This document shows positions 32,666 to 41,343 of a DNA stretch of 64,000 nt, piece after piece. The notes below the pieces were generated by a model, which had not been told where the DNA came from, searched no databases, and was given only the letters and a program-made list of their open reading frames with translations. The number at the start of each line of letters is the position of its first letter. Within the stretch, counting starts at the first letter, position 1. The position numbers were made by a program, and so were the translations under genes. Source of the DNA: Ruania alba (lineage in GTDB: Bacteria > Actinomycetota > Actinomycetes > Actinomycetales > Beutenbergiaceae); NCBI RefSeq assembly GCF_900105765.1, contig NZ_FNTX01000001.1:2080387-2144386 (forward strand). Direction: 5' to 3'.

Positions 32666-33979
32666 TCAGACCGTCTCGAACTTGGCGCCGAGCGCCTCGA
32701 GCTTGCCGGTGAAGTTCTCGTACCCGCGGTTGATCAACTCGATGCCGCGCACGTCCGAGGTGCCGACGGCCGCGAGGGCGGCGATCAGGTGGGAGAACCC
32801 GCCGCGCAGGTCGGGCACCTCGATGTCGGCGGCGCGCAGCGGGGTGGGTCCGGAGATGACGGCGGAATGGAAGAAGTTCCGCTGCCCGAATCGGCACTCC
32901 AGCCCGCCCAGGCACTCGCGGTAGACCTGAATGGTCGAGCCCATCTGGCGGAGCGCCTCGGTGAAGCCGAAGCGGTTCTCGTAGACGGTCTCGTGCACGA
33001 TCGACAGTCCGGTGGCCTGGGTGAGCGCCACGACGAGAGGCTGCTGCCAGTCGGTCATGAACCCGGGGTGCACATCCGTCTCCAGCACGATGGAGCGCAG
33101 CGGAGTGCCGGGGTGGCGGAAACGGATGCCGTCGTCGTCGATGTCGAACGTGCCACCGACCTTCCGGAAGGTGTTCAGGAAGGTCATCATGTCGGCCTGG
33201 CGGGCACCGCGGACGTAGACGTCACCCTCGGTGGCGAGTGCGGCAGACGCCCAGGAGGCGGCCTCGATCCGGTCCGGTAGTGCCGTGTGGGTGTACCCGC
33301 CAAGATGGTCGACGCCCTCCACCCGGATCACCCGGTCGGTGTCGACCGAGATGATGGCCCCCATCCGCTGCAGTACCGCGATCAGGTCCATGATCTCTGG
33401 CTCGATAGCGGCGTTGCGCAGCTCGGTGACCCCGTGGGAGCGGACGGCGGTGAGCAACAGTTGTTCGGTGGCTCCCACGCTCGGGTACGGCAGATCCACC
33501 TTGGTGCCGTGCAGGCCTCTCGGAGCGGTGATCAGGATGCCGGCATCGAGTTTGTCCACCTGGGCGCCGAACTGGCGCAGGATCTCCAGGTGGTAGTCGA
33601 TCGGGCGATCGCCGATCCGACAGCCACCGAGGTCCGGGATGAAGGCCTCGCCGAGACGGTGCAGCAGCGGGCCGCAGAGCAGGATGGGGATGCGGCTGGC
33701 CCCGGCATGAGTGTCGATATCGGCCTTGTGGGCAGTCTCCACGAAACGGGGGTTCAGCCGGACCACACCCCCGGCGACGTCCCGCTCCACCTGCACCCCG
33801 TGCAGCTTGAGCAGGCCTGCCACGACGTTGACGTCACGGATCTCGGGCACGTTGCGTAGTTCGCTGGGCTCCTCGCCGAGCACAGCGGCCACCATCGCCT
33901 TGGAGACGAAGTTCTTCGCCCCACGTACCGTGATTTCGCCTGCCAGCGGCGTCCCGCCGTGCACCCGCAGATGACTCAT
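32666..33979 (-). CDS. murA: UDP-N-acetylglucosamine 1-carboxyvinyltransferase
   Basis: A 437-residue MurA, the first committed step of peptidoglycan synthesis (enolpyruvyl transfer from PEP to UDP-GlcNAc). The substrate-binding VRGAKNFVSKAMVAA and the catalytic Cys120 in GGCRIGDRPID (the Cys115 equivalent, the fosfomycin target) are present. ILITAPRGL, GATEQLLLTAV and VHPGFMTDWQQP follow in order. The ATG at 33979 fits. It lies downstream of leuD with a strong hairpin between, so it may have its own promoter. leuCD-murA adjacency is common in Actinobacteria. Confidence 0.95.
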   Translation of the reverse strand: MSHLRVHGGTPLAGEITVRGAKNFVSKAMVAAVLGEEPSELRNVPEIRDVNVVAGLLKLHGVQVERDVAGGVVRLNPRFVETAHKADIDTHAGASRIPILLCGPLLHRLGEAFIPDLGGCRIGDRPIDYHLEILRQFGAQVDKLDAGILITAPRGLHGTKVDLPYPSVGATEQLLLTAVRSHGVTELRNAAIEPEIMDLIAVLQRMGAIISVDTDRVIRVEGVDHLGGYTHTALPDRIEAASWASAALATEGDVYVRGARQADMMTFLNTFRKVGGTFDIDDDGIRFRHPGTPLRSIVLETDVHPGFMTDWQQPLVVALTQATGLSIVHETVYENRFGFTEALRQMGSTIQVYRECLGGLECRFGQRNFFHSAVISGPTPLRAADIEVPDLRGGFSHLIAALAAVGTSDVRGIELINRGYENFTGKLEALGAKFETV

Positions 33980-34060
33980 CCGACCGTCCTCATCATGACC
34001 CCTGACTCGTGCCCGTCCGGTGGAACGGGCCAGTCAAGCCTACGTCACCGGCTCCACGCG

Positions 34061-34117
34061 CGAGTGCCCGGCGTCTCGTTCATATCCGCTGGATATGGCC
34101 GAGAAGCCGGGCACTCG
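34061..34117 (-). terminator. Long stacked hairpin after leuD
   Basis: A 57-base nearly perfect hairpin starts 10 bases after the leuD stop. The outer stem is CGAGTGCCCGGC (34061-34072) with GCCGGGCACTCG (34106-34117). The middle stem is TCTCG/CGAGA and the inner stem CATATCC-GCT-GGATATG (34081-34097), with only 1x1 and 2x2 mismatches between. There is no T tract. Its position suggests a terminator or processing signal separating leuCD from murA. Confidence 0.6.
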
Positions 34118-34127
34118 ATGGGGTCGA

Positions 34128-34766
34128 TCAGGAGCTCGAGCGGGCTGCCTCGATCTCGACCGTCGGCAGGTGCTTGGCCGGCAGGGTCTTCGGCCGCCAG
34201 GAACCACGGCTGGCCTCGAAGGAGGTGATGTCCGCTTCGTGGTTGAGGGTGAGGCCGATGTCGTCCAGACCCTCCATCAGGCGCCATCGGGTGTACTCGT
34301 CCACCTGGAACGGTGCCACCACGGATCCGCAGGTGACAGTCCGGTTCTCCAGGTCCACCGTGATTTCGGTGCCGGGCTCGGTCTCGAGCACCTTCCAGAT
34401 CTGCTCGATGTCATCCTGGGCGAGCTGCGCGGCGAGCAGACCCTGCTTGCCGGAGTTGCCGCGGAAGATGTCAGCGAACCGGGAGGCGAGCACCGCCTTG
34501 AACCCGTAGTCCTTCAGCGCCCAGACGGCGTGCTCACGGGACGACCCGGTGCCGAAGTCCGGGCCGGCCACGAGCACGGAACCGGAGGAGTAGGCGTCCT
34601 GGTTGAGCACGAAGTCCGGGTTGCCACGCCAGGCGGCGAACAGGGCGTCCTCGAACCCGGTGCGGGTGACCCGCTTGAGGTAGACGGCGGGGATGATCTG
34701 GTCGGTGTCGACGTTGCTGCGGCGCAGCGGGACCCCGACGCCGGTGTGCGTAGTGAACTTCTCCAT
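34128..34766 (-). CDS. leuD: 3-isopropylmalate dehydratase small subunit
   Basis: A 212-residue swivel-domain subunit of isopropylmalate isomerase (leucine synthesis), acting with LeuC. Visible are [18 protein letters not shown], the signature [21 protein letters not shown] and [18 protein letters not shown]. It follows leuC by 26 bp, an operon. The start [14 protein letters not shown] is conserved and has GAGAAGAG just upstream. Confidence 0.95.
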   Translation of the reverse strand: MEKFTTHTGVGVPLRRSNVDTDQIIPAVYLKRVTRTGFEDALFAAWRGNPDFVLNQDAYSSGSVLVAGPDFGTGSSREHAVWALKDYGFKAVLASRFADIFRGNSGKQGLLAAQLAQDDIEQIWKVLETEPGTEITVDLENRTVTCGSVVAPFQVDEYTRWRLMEGLDDIGLTLNHEADITSFEASRGSWRPKTLPAKHLPTVEIEAARSSS

Positions 34767-34792
34767 AGCTCTTCTCCTGACGAGTCTCTAGC

Positions 34793-36274
34793 TCAGACCT
34801 GCAGCGGTACGCGCGGGTCGAGCGGGGCCAGTGGGGTGCCGTCGAAGGTGGCGAGATCCACCTCGGCGCCGAAGCCGAGGTCGGCCAGGGAGGACAGCGT
34901 GCCGCGTACCGCGGTCGCCGCGGCGACCAGCGGGGAGACGAGGTGGGTCCGACCGCCCTTGCCCTGCCGGCCCTCGAAGTTACGGTTCGACGTGGAGGCG
35001 GACCGCTCCCCCGGGGCGAGCTGGTCGGGGTTCATACCCAGGCACATCGAGCACCCGGCGTTGCGCCACTCGGCACCGAAGTCCAGGAAGATCTGGTCCA
35101 GGCCCTCGGCTTCAGCCTGCAGGCGCACCCGTGCGGAAGCGGGAACGACGAGCACGCGGACGTTGTCGGCCTTCTTCCGGCCCTTGAGCACCTTGGCCAC
35201 CGAGCGGAGGTCTTCGATCCGGCCGTTCGTGCAGGAGCCGATGAACACGGTGTCGACGGTGATGTCGCGCAGCGGGGTGCCGGGCACCAGGCCCATGTAC
35301 TCCACGGCCCGCTCCGCGGCGACGCGCTCGTTCTCGTCGGCGATCTGCTCCGGGACCGGCACGTTGGCGCTCAGTGGGAGCCCCTGGCCCGGGTTGGTGC
35401 CCCAGGTGACGAACGGCTCCAGGTCGTCGGCCTCAAGGACCACCTCGGTGTCGAAGACGGCGTCGTCATCGCTGCGCAGCGTCTTCCAGTACTCGACCGC
35501 CTCGTCCCAGTCAGTTCCCTCGGGAGCGTGCGGCCGGCCCTTGAGGTAGGCGAAGGTGGTCTCGTCCGGGGCGATCATCCCCGCCCGGGCACCGGCCTCG
35601 ATAGACATGTTGCAGATCGTCATCCGCGCTTCCATGGAGAGCTTGCGGATGGCTTCGCCCCGGTACTCGAGCACGTAGCCCTGGCCGCCGCCGGTGCCGA
35701 TCTTGGCGATGATCGCCAGGATGATGTCCTTGGAGGTCGCACCCGGGGGCAGGTCACCGTTGACGGTGATCGCCATCGTCTTGAACGGGGCGAGCGGGAG
35801 GGTCTGGGTGGCCAGCACGTGCTCCACCTCGGAGGTGCCGATACCGAACGCCAGCGCGCCGAAGGCGCCGTGGGTGGAGGTGTGTGAGTCGCCGCAGACG
35901 ACGGTCAGGCCGGGCATGGTCAGGCCGAGCTGCGGGCCGACCTGGTGCACGATGCCCTGGTCGGCATCGCCCAGGGAGTGGATCCGCACGCCGAACTCCT
36001 CGGCGTTCTTGCGGAGGGTGTCGATCTGGGTGCGGCTGGTCAGGTCCGCGATCGGCAGGTCGATGTCGAGCGTGGGGGTGTTGTGGTCCTCGGTGGCTAG
36101 CGTCAGGTCCGGCCGGCGGACCGGGCGCCCGGCCAGGCGCAGGCCCTCAAACGCCTGCGGGCTCGTCACCTCATGCACGAGGTGTAGGTCGATGTAGAGG
36201 AGGTCGGGCGCGCCGCCCTCTCCCTGACGGACCACATGGTCCTTCCACACCTTCTCGGCCAGCGTTCCGACCAT
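34793..36274 (-). CDS. leuC: 3-isopropylmalate dehydratase large subunit
   Basis: A 493-residue aconitase-superfamily subunit. It carries the [4Fe-4S] cysteines in [29 protein letters not shown] and [13 protein letters not shown], plus GASKDI-like and [19 protein letters not shown] segments. The ATG at 36274 has GAAGGTGA about 8 bases upstream. The gene is divergent from an IclR regulator, with a perfect palindrome in the 108-bp gap, so leucine-responsive control by that regulator is likely. Confidence 0.95.
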   Translation of the reverse strand: MVGTLAEKVWKDHVVRQGEGGAPDLLYIDLHLVHEVTSPQAFEGLRLAGRPVRRPDLTLATEDHNTPTLDIDLPIADLTSRTQIDTLRKNAEEFGVRIHSLGDADQGIVHQVGPQLGLTMPGLTVVCGDSHTSTHGAFGALAFGIGTSEVEHVLATQTLPLAPFKTMAITVNGDLPPGATSKDIILAIIAKIGTGGGQGYVLEYRGEAIRKLSMEARMTICNMSIEAGARAGMIAPDETTFAYLKGRPHAPEGTDWDEAVEYWKTLRSDDDAVFDTEVVLEADDLEPFVTWGTNPGQGLPLSANVPVPEQIADENERVAAERAVEYMGLVPGTPLRDITVDTVFIGSCTNGRIEDLRSVAKVLKGRKKADNVRVLVVPASARVRLQAEAEGLDQIFLDFGAEWRNAGCSMCLGMNPDQLAPGERSASTSNRNFEGRQGKGGRTHLVSPLVAAATAVRGTLSSLADLGFGAEVDLATFDGTPLAPLDPRVPLQV

Positions 36275-36351
36275 GACACGTCACCTTCTATCGATCGTTC
36301 GGCCCGGTGGGTGGTGGGCCTTTCCGAGAGGGTCGATGACCAAGACTTGAT

Positions 36352-36368
36352 ATCTCACGGTGTGAGAT
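36352..36368. promoter_or_regulatory. Palindromic operator between leuC and the IclR gene
   Basis: ATCTCAC-GGT-GTGAGAT is a perfect 7-bp inverted repeat with a 3-base centre. It lies 15-31 bp upstream of the IclR start and about 80 bp upstream of leuC, overlapping the likely promoter region of the regulator. It is the natural binding site for the NdgR/AreB-like protein. Confidence 0.6.
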
Positions 36369-36382
36369 GGCAATATCGACCT

Positions 36383-37105
36383 ATGGACAACTCTAGCGGA
36401 GTCGGCGTTCTCGACAAAGCCGCGATCGTCCTGGGAGCCCTTGAGGCCGGCCCGGCGACGCTGGCACAACTGGTCGCCGCGACCCATCTCGCCCGCCCGA
36501 CCGCCCACCGCCTGGCCGTAGCGCTGGAGCACCACCGGTTCGTCTCCCGGGACATGCAGGGCCGGTTCATCCTCGGACCGCGCCTGGCCGAGCTTGCCTC
36601 GGCGGCCGGTGAGGATCGGTTGCTCGCCGCGGCCGGTTCGGTGCTGCTCGCCCTACGCGACCACACCGGGGAGAGCGCCCAGCTGTTCCGGCGGCAGAGC
36701 GACCAGCGCATCTGCGTGGCCGCGGCGGAGAAGCAAATGGGGCTGCGGGACTCCATCCCGGTCGGAGCCACCCTCTCCATGCTCGCCGGGTCGGCCGCCC
36801 AGGTGCTGCTCGCCTGGGAGGAGCCGGATCGGCTGCACCGCGGCCTGCACGGCGCGAAGTTCACTGCCACGATCCTCTCCGGCGTGCGCCGGAGAGGCTG
36901 GGCGCAGAGCGTGAGCGAGCGCGAGGTCGGCGTGGCCTCGGTGTCGGCTCCGGTGCGTGGCCCGTCCGGCCGGGTGATCGCCGCGGTGTCGGTCTCCGGG
37001 CCGATCGAGCGGATGACCCGCCAGCCGGGACGGCTGCACGCGAACGCCGTGATGGCCGCCGCGAATCGGCTCAGCGACGTGCTGCGTACGGGAGACAACG
37101 ACTAG
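36383..37105 (+). CDS. ndgR: IclR-family regulator of leuCD (NdgR/AreB-like)
   Basis: A 240-residue IclR regulator. The N-terminal winged HTH (GVLDKAAIVLGALEAGPATLAQLVAATHLARPTAHRLAVAL, about 6-50) is followed by the effector domain (GESAQLFRRQSDQRICVA, DSIPVGATLSMLAGSAAQVLLAW, SVSEREVGVASVSAPVRG). A short IclR protein divergent from leuCD is the conserved context of NdgR/AreB/LeuR, a regulator of amino-acid metabolism in Actinobacteria. The ATG at 36383 is used; the longer frame upstream crosses the operator and is not family-like. The absence of a ribosome binding site suggests a leaderless mRNA. Confidence 0.85.
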   Translation: MDNSSGVGVLDKAAIVLGALEAGPATLAQLVAATHLARPTAHRLAVALEHHRFVSRDMQGRFILGPRLAELASAAGEDRLLAAAGSVLLALRDHTGESAQLFRRQSDQRICVAAAEKQMGLRDSIPVGATLSMLAGSAAQVLLAWEEPDRLHRGLHGAKFTATILSGVRRRGWAQSVSEREVGVASVSAPVRGPSGRVIAAVSVSGPIERMTRQPGRLHANAVMAAANRLSDVLRTGDND

Positions 37106-37153
37106 CCATCCGAGGTCATGGAGCCTGTCGCTGGTGCGTCGGAGGGAGATTCG

Positions 37154-37762
37154 GTGACCGAACCACTGCACGTGCCACCCAGCGTGCGCTGTAATCGCGG
37201 GGTCGGGTGGTCGTTCTGGTTGGTCATGGGGATCACGGCGCTGGTCACACTGGTCGCGATCGTCGGAACGTATGACCGCGCACCGGGTGGTGCCACCTTC
37301 GGGCTGCCTGGCGTCGGCATCGGTGTGCTGATCATTCTCGTACGTGCCGTTGGCCTGCCACGGCTCGAGATCCGCACTGCCGAGAGGTCCCTGCGCACCC
37401 GTCGTCGCACCATCCCGTTCTCAGCGGTCTCACGGATCAGCTTCACCAAACACATCAAGGCGGGGACCTGGGCCGACTTCATCGGCCACGAGGGCGACAC
37501 ACTCGGCAGGATGTCCATCGCCGGGTCGCTGTGCGCCGCCCCGACCGCAGAGCAGTGGACCGCCCTGGAGCACATGATCGCGTCAACAGTCCACGGAGCG
37601 AATCCGACCGACCGGCCGAGCGCGCCCGGTCGGCCACTCTCGCCGGCTGCCGCGATCAGCATCGTGCAGGCGCAGGCAGCATGGTGCCGGGCAGGGCACC
37701 GGTCCGACGCCCGCCGAGCACCGGCCGCCGCACTGCTCGGCACGACCGTCTCCCTCAGGTGA
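37154..37762 (+). CDS. Membrane protein of unknown function
   Basis: A 202-residue protein with two N-terminal membrane segments (WSFWLVMGITALVTLVAIVG and FGLPGVGIGVLIILVRAVGL, about residues 20-65). A PH-like basic stretch (LEIRTAERSLRTRRRTIPFSAVSRISF, GDTLGRMSI) follows, with a low-complexity Ala/Arg/Pro-rich tail. GGAGGGA precedes the GTG at 37154 at good spacing, which is why I prefer it to the ATG at 37118. I do not recognise a specific family. It follows ndgR by 48 bp on the same strand. Confidence 0.55.
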   Translation: MTEPLHVPPSVRCNRGVGWSFWLVMGITALVTLVAIVGTYDRAPGGATFGLPGVGIGVLIILVRAVGLPRLEIRTAERSLRTRRRTIPFSAVSRISFTKHIKAGTWADFIGHEGDTLGRMSIAGSLCAAPTAEQWTALEHMIASTVHGANPTDRPSAPGRPLSPAAAISIVQAQAAWCRAGHRSDARRAPAAALLGTTVSLR

Positions 37763-37904
37763 GTCGAGTCCGGTCGCGGCCCGGGAGGCGGACGTTCCAG
37801 CGGCGCTTGCGAGGACGTGAGGCCCGGTGGGCACCACGAACTTCCCAACGGGTACCGCGTGGTCTTGGCCCGTCAGAAGGATCGTGCCGTCACGTCGCCG
37901 AGGA

Positions 37905-39872
37905 TCAGGAGCTGCCGAGGAACTCCGCCATCAACGGCCCGGCTGCCCCTGCGCCGTCTGATCCTTCCTCCAAGAACACGGCCACGGCCACATCCCCACG
38001 CGCGGCGATCATCCAGGCGTGCGTTCCGCCGTCGTACTCGGCCGTCCCGGTCTTGGCGATGAGGTCGCCGTTGTCGGTCACGTCCGCGAGCGGCTGGCTC
38101 GCCGTACCGTCGGTCACGACGGCGCGCATCGCCTGCCGCAGCAGCGTCGCCTCGGTCTCGGTGAGCGGGGTGGGCACGTCCTCGACCGCCTGCGCGGCAC
38201 CCTCCCGGTACTCGTCGGTGTCCACCAGCACCGGGGTGACCACCTCTCCGGCACTGATGGAGGCGGCAACGCCTGCCATCGCCAGTGGTGAAGCGAGCAC
38301 CTGCCCCTGACCGATGAGGTCGGCAGCGTGCAGGGTGCCCTCGGCCTCGGTGGGAACCGAGCCGAGCCATACCGGGTAACCGAGCGCGACATCCTCCCCG
38401 CGCCCCAGCCCCAGGCTGGCAGCGGCATCGGCCAGGTCGGCGGCGGTGATCTGGTCCCGTACCGACATCAGAGCCGTGTTGCAGGACTGCGCGATCGCCT
38501 CCTCGAGGGGGATGTCGCCGATCGAGGACTCCGGATAGCCGGGATAGTTGTCGAACTCGCGTCCGCTCACGGTGAGGTTCTCGGTGCACGAGACCGTGTC
38601 GTCGAGGCTCATCCCCGCGCGGAGCAGCGCCAGGAGCGTGACCACCTTGAAGGTGGATCCCGGCGCGTACTGCCCGAGCGTGGCCGTGGACCAGCCGTTG
38701 CTGGCGGCACTGGACGAGGCAGCGAGCACGTTGCCGGTGGACGGTTCGATCGCCACCAATCCGGCGGGTACCTCCAGCCCATCCACGATCTGTTCGGCGC
38801 GTTGCTGCAGTTCCAGGTCGAAGGTGGTGCGCAGGGGCTCGCCCTGCACTGCTTCGGAGGTGTAGACCTCGGTGGACTCGTCCCCGGAGGTGACCGAGAT
38901 CGTCAGGCCGCCGAACCCGCGCAACTGCTCGTCATAGGCGAGCTGCAGTCCGGAGACCCCGACCCGGTCGCCCTGCTCGATGGCGCCGTCGGAGCCCTCG
39001 ATGATCTCCGACGTCGCCTCACCCACCCCGCCGAGGATCGAGTACGCGAAGTACTGGGTCGGCCCCTGCTGGCGCTCGTCAGCCACCAGGTTCACGCCCT
39101 CGATGCCCCGCACTGAGCCCATGTCCGTGTCCGGATCGTCCTGCGGGACCACCGTCGCGACCACGAAGGCCCGGTCCCCGGCGGCGAGCACCCGGTCGGC
39201 ATAGGCCTGGGGGTCCTCCATCTCCAGTGCCTCGCCGAGCGCGATCGCATCGTCTTCCCACTGGTCGGACTCGATGTAGGTCTTGTCGATGCCGATCCGG
39301 TAGACCTCCCGCGCAGTCACCAGCACCTCGTCGTCACGGCCAAGGATGTCGCCGCGCTCGGCGTCGCTCTGCTCCACGGTGACCACACCGTTCTCGCCCA
39401 GGTCGGGGGCGAGCAGGTCGCGCGACCACTGCGCGAGCCAGGGGCCGTCGTCGGCGGAGGTCAGGTGCACCGAGGATGGGTACGACCAGTCCTCGTCGGA
39501 GCCGGGAATGTCCCAGGTCCAGGTGAGGGCGGCATCGGCTGCCAGCACCCCCTCGGCGTCGTCCTCCTCGTAGACGCTCGAGGACCAGGTGACCTCGATG
39601 GCGGGCGAGGCGAGCGCCGTCAGCTCGCCGAGCACTTCCTCGGACTGCTCAGCGGCGAGGGTGCGGTCGTCCTCGGTGAGTGGCGCATCCGCGAACTCCC
39701 CCGTGGTCAGCGCCTCAGCGAGCGCGGCTGCCGCATCCAACTCGGGATTGGCCGACTCGTCGGGCTCGGGGTCGTCGTCGCTGCAGGCGACCAGCAGCAG
39801 CGATGCAGTGACGAGCGCAGCAACGCCGGACATCGTCCGGGAGCGGCGACGGTACGCCATCGTGGTGACCAT
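37905..39872 (-). CDS. Class B penicillin-binding protein with MecA-N-like domain (lipoprotein)
   Basis: A 655-residue transpeptidase that is probably a lipoprotein: SLLLVACSDDD is a lipobox after an Arg-rich signal peptide. An NTF2-like MecA_N domain (about 40-140) and a PBP dimer-like region (GDILGRDDEVLV, VGVSGLQLAYDEQL) precede the transpeptidase. The active site is S406TFK with SCN and KTGTAEY motifs. It crosslinks peptidoglycan outside the membrane. The MecA_N layout resembles low-affinity PBP2a-type proteins, but beta-lactam resistance cannot be inferred. The start is uncertain: ATG at 39872 gives a compact signal peptide, while ATG at 39893 or 39860 is possible. Confidence 0.88.
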   Translation of the reverse strand: MVTTMAYRRRSRTMSGVAALVTASLLLVACSDDDPEPDESANPELDAAAALAEALTTGEFADAPLTEDDRTLAAEQSEEVLGELTALASPAIEVTWSSSVYEEDDAEGVLAADAALTWTWDIPGSDEDWSYPSSVHLTSADDGPWLAQWSRDLLAPDLGENGVVTVEQSDAERGDILGRDDEVLVTAREVYRIGIDKTYIESDQWEDDAIALGEALEMEDPQAYADRVLAAGDRAFVVATVVPQDDPDTDMGSVRGIEGVNLVADERQQGPTQYFAYSILGGVGEATSEIIEGSDGAIEQGDRVGVSGLQLAYDEQLRGFGGLTISVTSGDESTEVYTSEAVQGEPLRTTFDLELQQRAEQIVDGLEVPAGLVAIEPSTGNVLAASSSAASNGWSTATLGQYAPGSTFKVVTLLALLRAGMSLDDTVSCTENLTVSGREFDNYPGYPESSIGDIPLEEAIAQSCNTALMSVRDQITAADLADAAASLGLGRGEDVALGYPVWLGSVPTEAEGTLHAADLIGQGQVLASPLAMAGVAASISAGEVVTPVLVDTDEYREGAAQAVEDVPTPLTETEATLLRQAMRAVVTDGTASQPLADVTDNGDLIAKTGTAEYDGGTHAWMIAARGDVAVAVFLEEGSDGAGAAGPLMAEFLGSS

Positions 39873-39918
39873 GGGCCTACGGTAACCGGGCATCCTGACA
39901 GGCTCGGTGAGCCATGCC

Positions 39919-39958
39919 GCCACACCCGACGGTGGAGCTCACCTCTCCCGGTGCAGCA
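39919..39958 (+). repeat. Left copy of a 40-bp direct repeat
   Basis: Matches 51109-51148 at 39 of 40 positions (T at 39933 against C at 51123) in the same orientation. The right copy covers the last six codons and 3' flank of an intact GntR gene. The copies are 11,190 bp apart and bracket the LacI-PL8-Opp-sulfatase block. Confidence 0.8.
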
Positions 39959-39998
39959 CTGGTTGCCGGTGGCTTCAGATCCGGAGAGAAGCCGCCCA
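39919..39998 (-). pseudogene. Decayed remnant of a FadR-type GntR regulator gene
   Basis: Read on the minus strand, this stretch matches pieces of the intact GntR gene at 51129-51842. A DW....RI segment (about 39991-39974) is followed after a small deletion by EATGNQ (about 39976-39959). It then jumps directly to the C-terminal LHRER-stop and the 3' flank shared with the right repeat. Roughly 65 codons between EATGNQ and LHRER are deleted. It lies between the PBP gene and the LacI stop. The short length makes the homology call moderate, but three ordered matches are hard to explain by chance. Confidence 0.6.
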
Positions 39999-39999
39999 G

Positions 40000-41100
40000 T
40001 CAGTCAGCCAGCCCCTCCTGGAGCGCATTCGAGCGGAGCTGTGACTCGATGTGAGAGACACGATCGGGATCACCAGAGCCCACGAAAGGCCCTGACGACT
40101 GATCTCGACGGAGTTCCCCAGAGCCCCGCGGTACCAGATAAGGCGGAACGGTCACTCGAGCAGCCCGCGGGCCGTTCCCGCCGATCTGATCGAGCAGGAG
40201 CTGTACTGCCTGCTGGCCTATGACATGCGGATCAGAGGTCACGACGGTAACTCCAGGGCTGAGGAGTGTCGCGGCTTCGAACTCGCCGTAGCACACCAAT
40301 CCGATCGGAGAAGGATGCTCACGCAGCGCCTTGAGTACGCCCATCGTGGCTGGGTAGTTGGTGCTGAAGAGAGCTGTTGGTGGATCGGGCAGGGACAGCA
40401 GGTCCCGCGTCGCGGTGTAACCGTGGTCGGTACTCACAGGTTGGGTCCTGATCAGGTTCGCATCGACCGCGATTCCATTCTCGGCCAGCGCAGCTTTGTA
40501 GCCCTCGACCCGCTCCGCCGTCGACGGTTTGGCCGTGCTGCCGACCAGGCCGATTCGGCCGTGACCATGCGCGAGGAGGTGCTGGGTCGCTTCACGCGCT
40601 CCTCCGCGATCATCACCCACGACGGCGGGCGCCTCTACGCCATTTGGCGGATCGAGGACGAAGACCAAGGGGTAGCCGCGCGCAAGGTCTGCTTCGAGGT
40701 ACCGGTGGTCGTCGTCGTCGGTGACGAGCAGGATGCCGTCGGCCCCCTTCTCGACAAAGGCACTGACCAGGGCACGTTCGCGACGGGCATCTCGGCGAGA
40801 CTTCGCGGTGACGACAACCATCCCGTGTTCCTCGGCGAACTCGTCGACGCTGTCAGCGATGGCGGAGAACACCGTGGGGGTCGGGTCGGGGACCACCATC
40901 CCGATCATCGAGAGGCTGCGGTTCCGGAAACTGTTGGCTAGCCGGTTGGGCCGGAACCCGAGGGTCTTGATCGCTTCCTCGATGCGCCGCGCGGTCTCCG
41001 GCTTCACATTCGGTCGATCGTTGATCACACGCGACACCGTCGTGGTCCCGACTCCGGCCACGCGGGCGACGTCACGGATCGTCGCCGGCCGCTCGGACAT
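40000..41100 (-). CDS. LacI-family transcriptional regulator
   Basis: A 366-residue repressor. The HTH is TIRDVARVAGVGTTTVSRVIN with hinge FRPNRLANSFRNRS, followed by a periplasmic-binding-like effector domain (MIGMVVPDPTPTVF, GADGILLVTDDDD, GHGRIGLVGS, TALFSTNYPATMGVL, GLVCYGEFE). The ATG at 41100 follows GAGGAGG by 6 bases; an ATG at 41115 lacks this. It is divergent from the PL8 lyase gene. Two identical TGGTACCGGTACCA palindromes in the gap are its likely operators. The inducer is presumably an oligosaccharide released by the lyase. Confidence 0.92.
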   Translation of the reverse strand: MSERPATIRDVARVAGVGTTTVSRVINDRPNVKPETARRIEEAIKTLGFRPNRLANSFRNRSLSMIGMVVPDPTPTVFSAIADSVDEFAEEHGMVVVTAKSRRDARRERALVSAFVEKGADGILLVTDDDDHRYLEADLARGYPLVFVLDPPNGVEAPAVVGDDRGGAREATQHLLAHGHGRIGLVGSTAKPSTAERVEGYKAALAENGIAVDANLIRTQPVSTDHGYTATRDLLSLPDPPTALFSTNYPATMGVLKALREHPSPIGLVCYGEFEAATLLSPGVTVVTSDPHVIGQQAVQLLLDQIGGNGPRAARVTVPPYLVPRGSGELRRDQSSGPFVGSGDPDRVSHIESQLRSNALQEGLAD

Positions 41101-41213
41101 GCTCGGCCTCCTCATTTCCGACCTCGGAATCCGTCAGCATAACGCGCGCGGTGTCGCACACCACGAACAGCATCGGCCGAATCTAACGAGACCATCACGC
41201 TCCCGACTCCCTG

Positions 41214-41246
41214 TTGACACCTGGCTGGTACCGGTACCACTATAAC
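41214..41246 (+). promoter_or_regulatory. Promoter region of the PL8-Opp operon
   Basis: A perfect TTGACA (41214-41219) is followed by CACTAT (41238-41243, 18-base spacing) and TATAAC (41241-41246, 21-base spacing). The first operator lies between the -35 and -10 elements and the second just downstream, so repressor binding would block the polymerase. Confidence 0.5.
41226..41239. promoter_or_regulatory. LacI operator O1
   Basis: TGGTACCGGTACCA, a perfect 14-bp palindrome, is 24 bp centre-to-centre from an identical copy at 41250. CG at the centre and the length are typical of LacI-family sites. Confidence 0.75.
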
Positions 41247-41249
41247 GGA

Positions 41250-41263
41250 TGGTACCGGTACCA
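41250..41263. promoter_or_regulatory. LacI operator O2
   Basis: Second perfect copy of TGGTACCGGTACCA, directly downstream of the -10 element and 81 bp before the lyase ATG. Two sites at a 24-bp interval (a little over two helical turns) suggest cooperative binding. Confidence 0.75.
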
Positions 41264-41343
41264 GCATGTGCTGACCTGGCGTGCTCGCCGGCTATCGAAC
41301 AGTCCGTACACACAACCGACGACGACGTCAGGTAGGAGTTCTC

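Noticed and set aside
37763-37904. Terminator between the membrane protein and PBP genes
   Set aside because: No inverted repeat longer than a few bases was found in this convergent gap.
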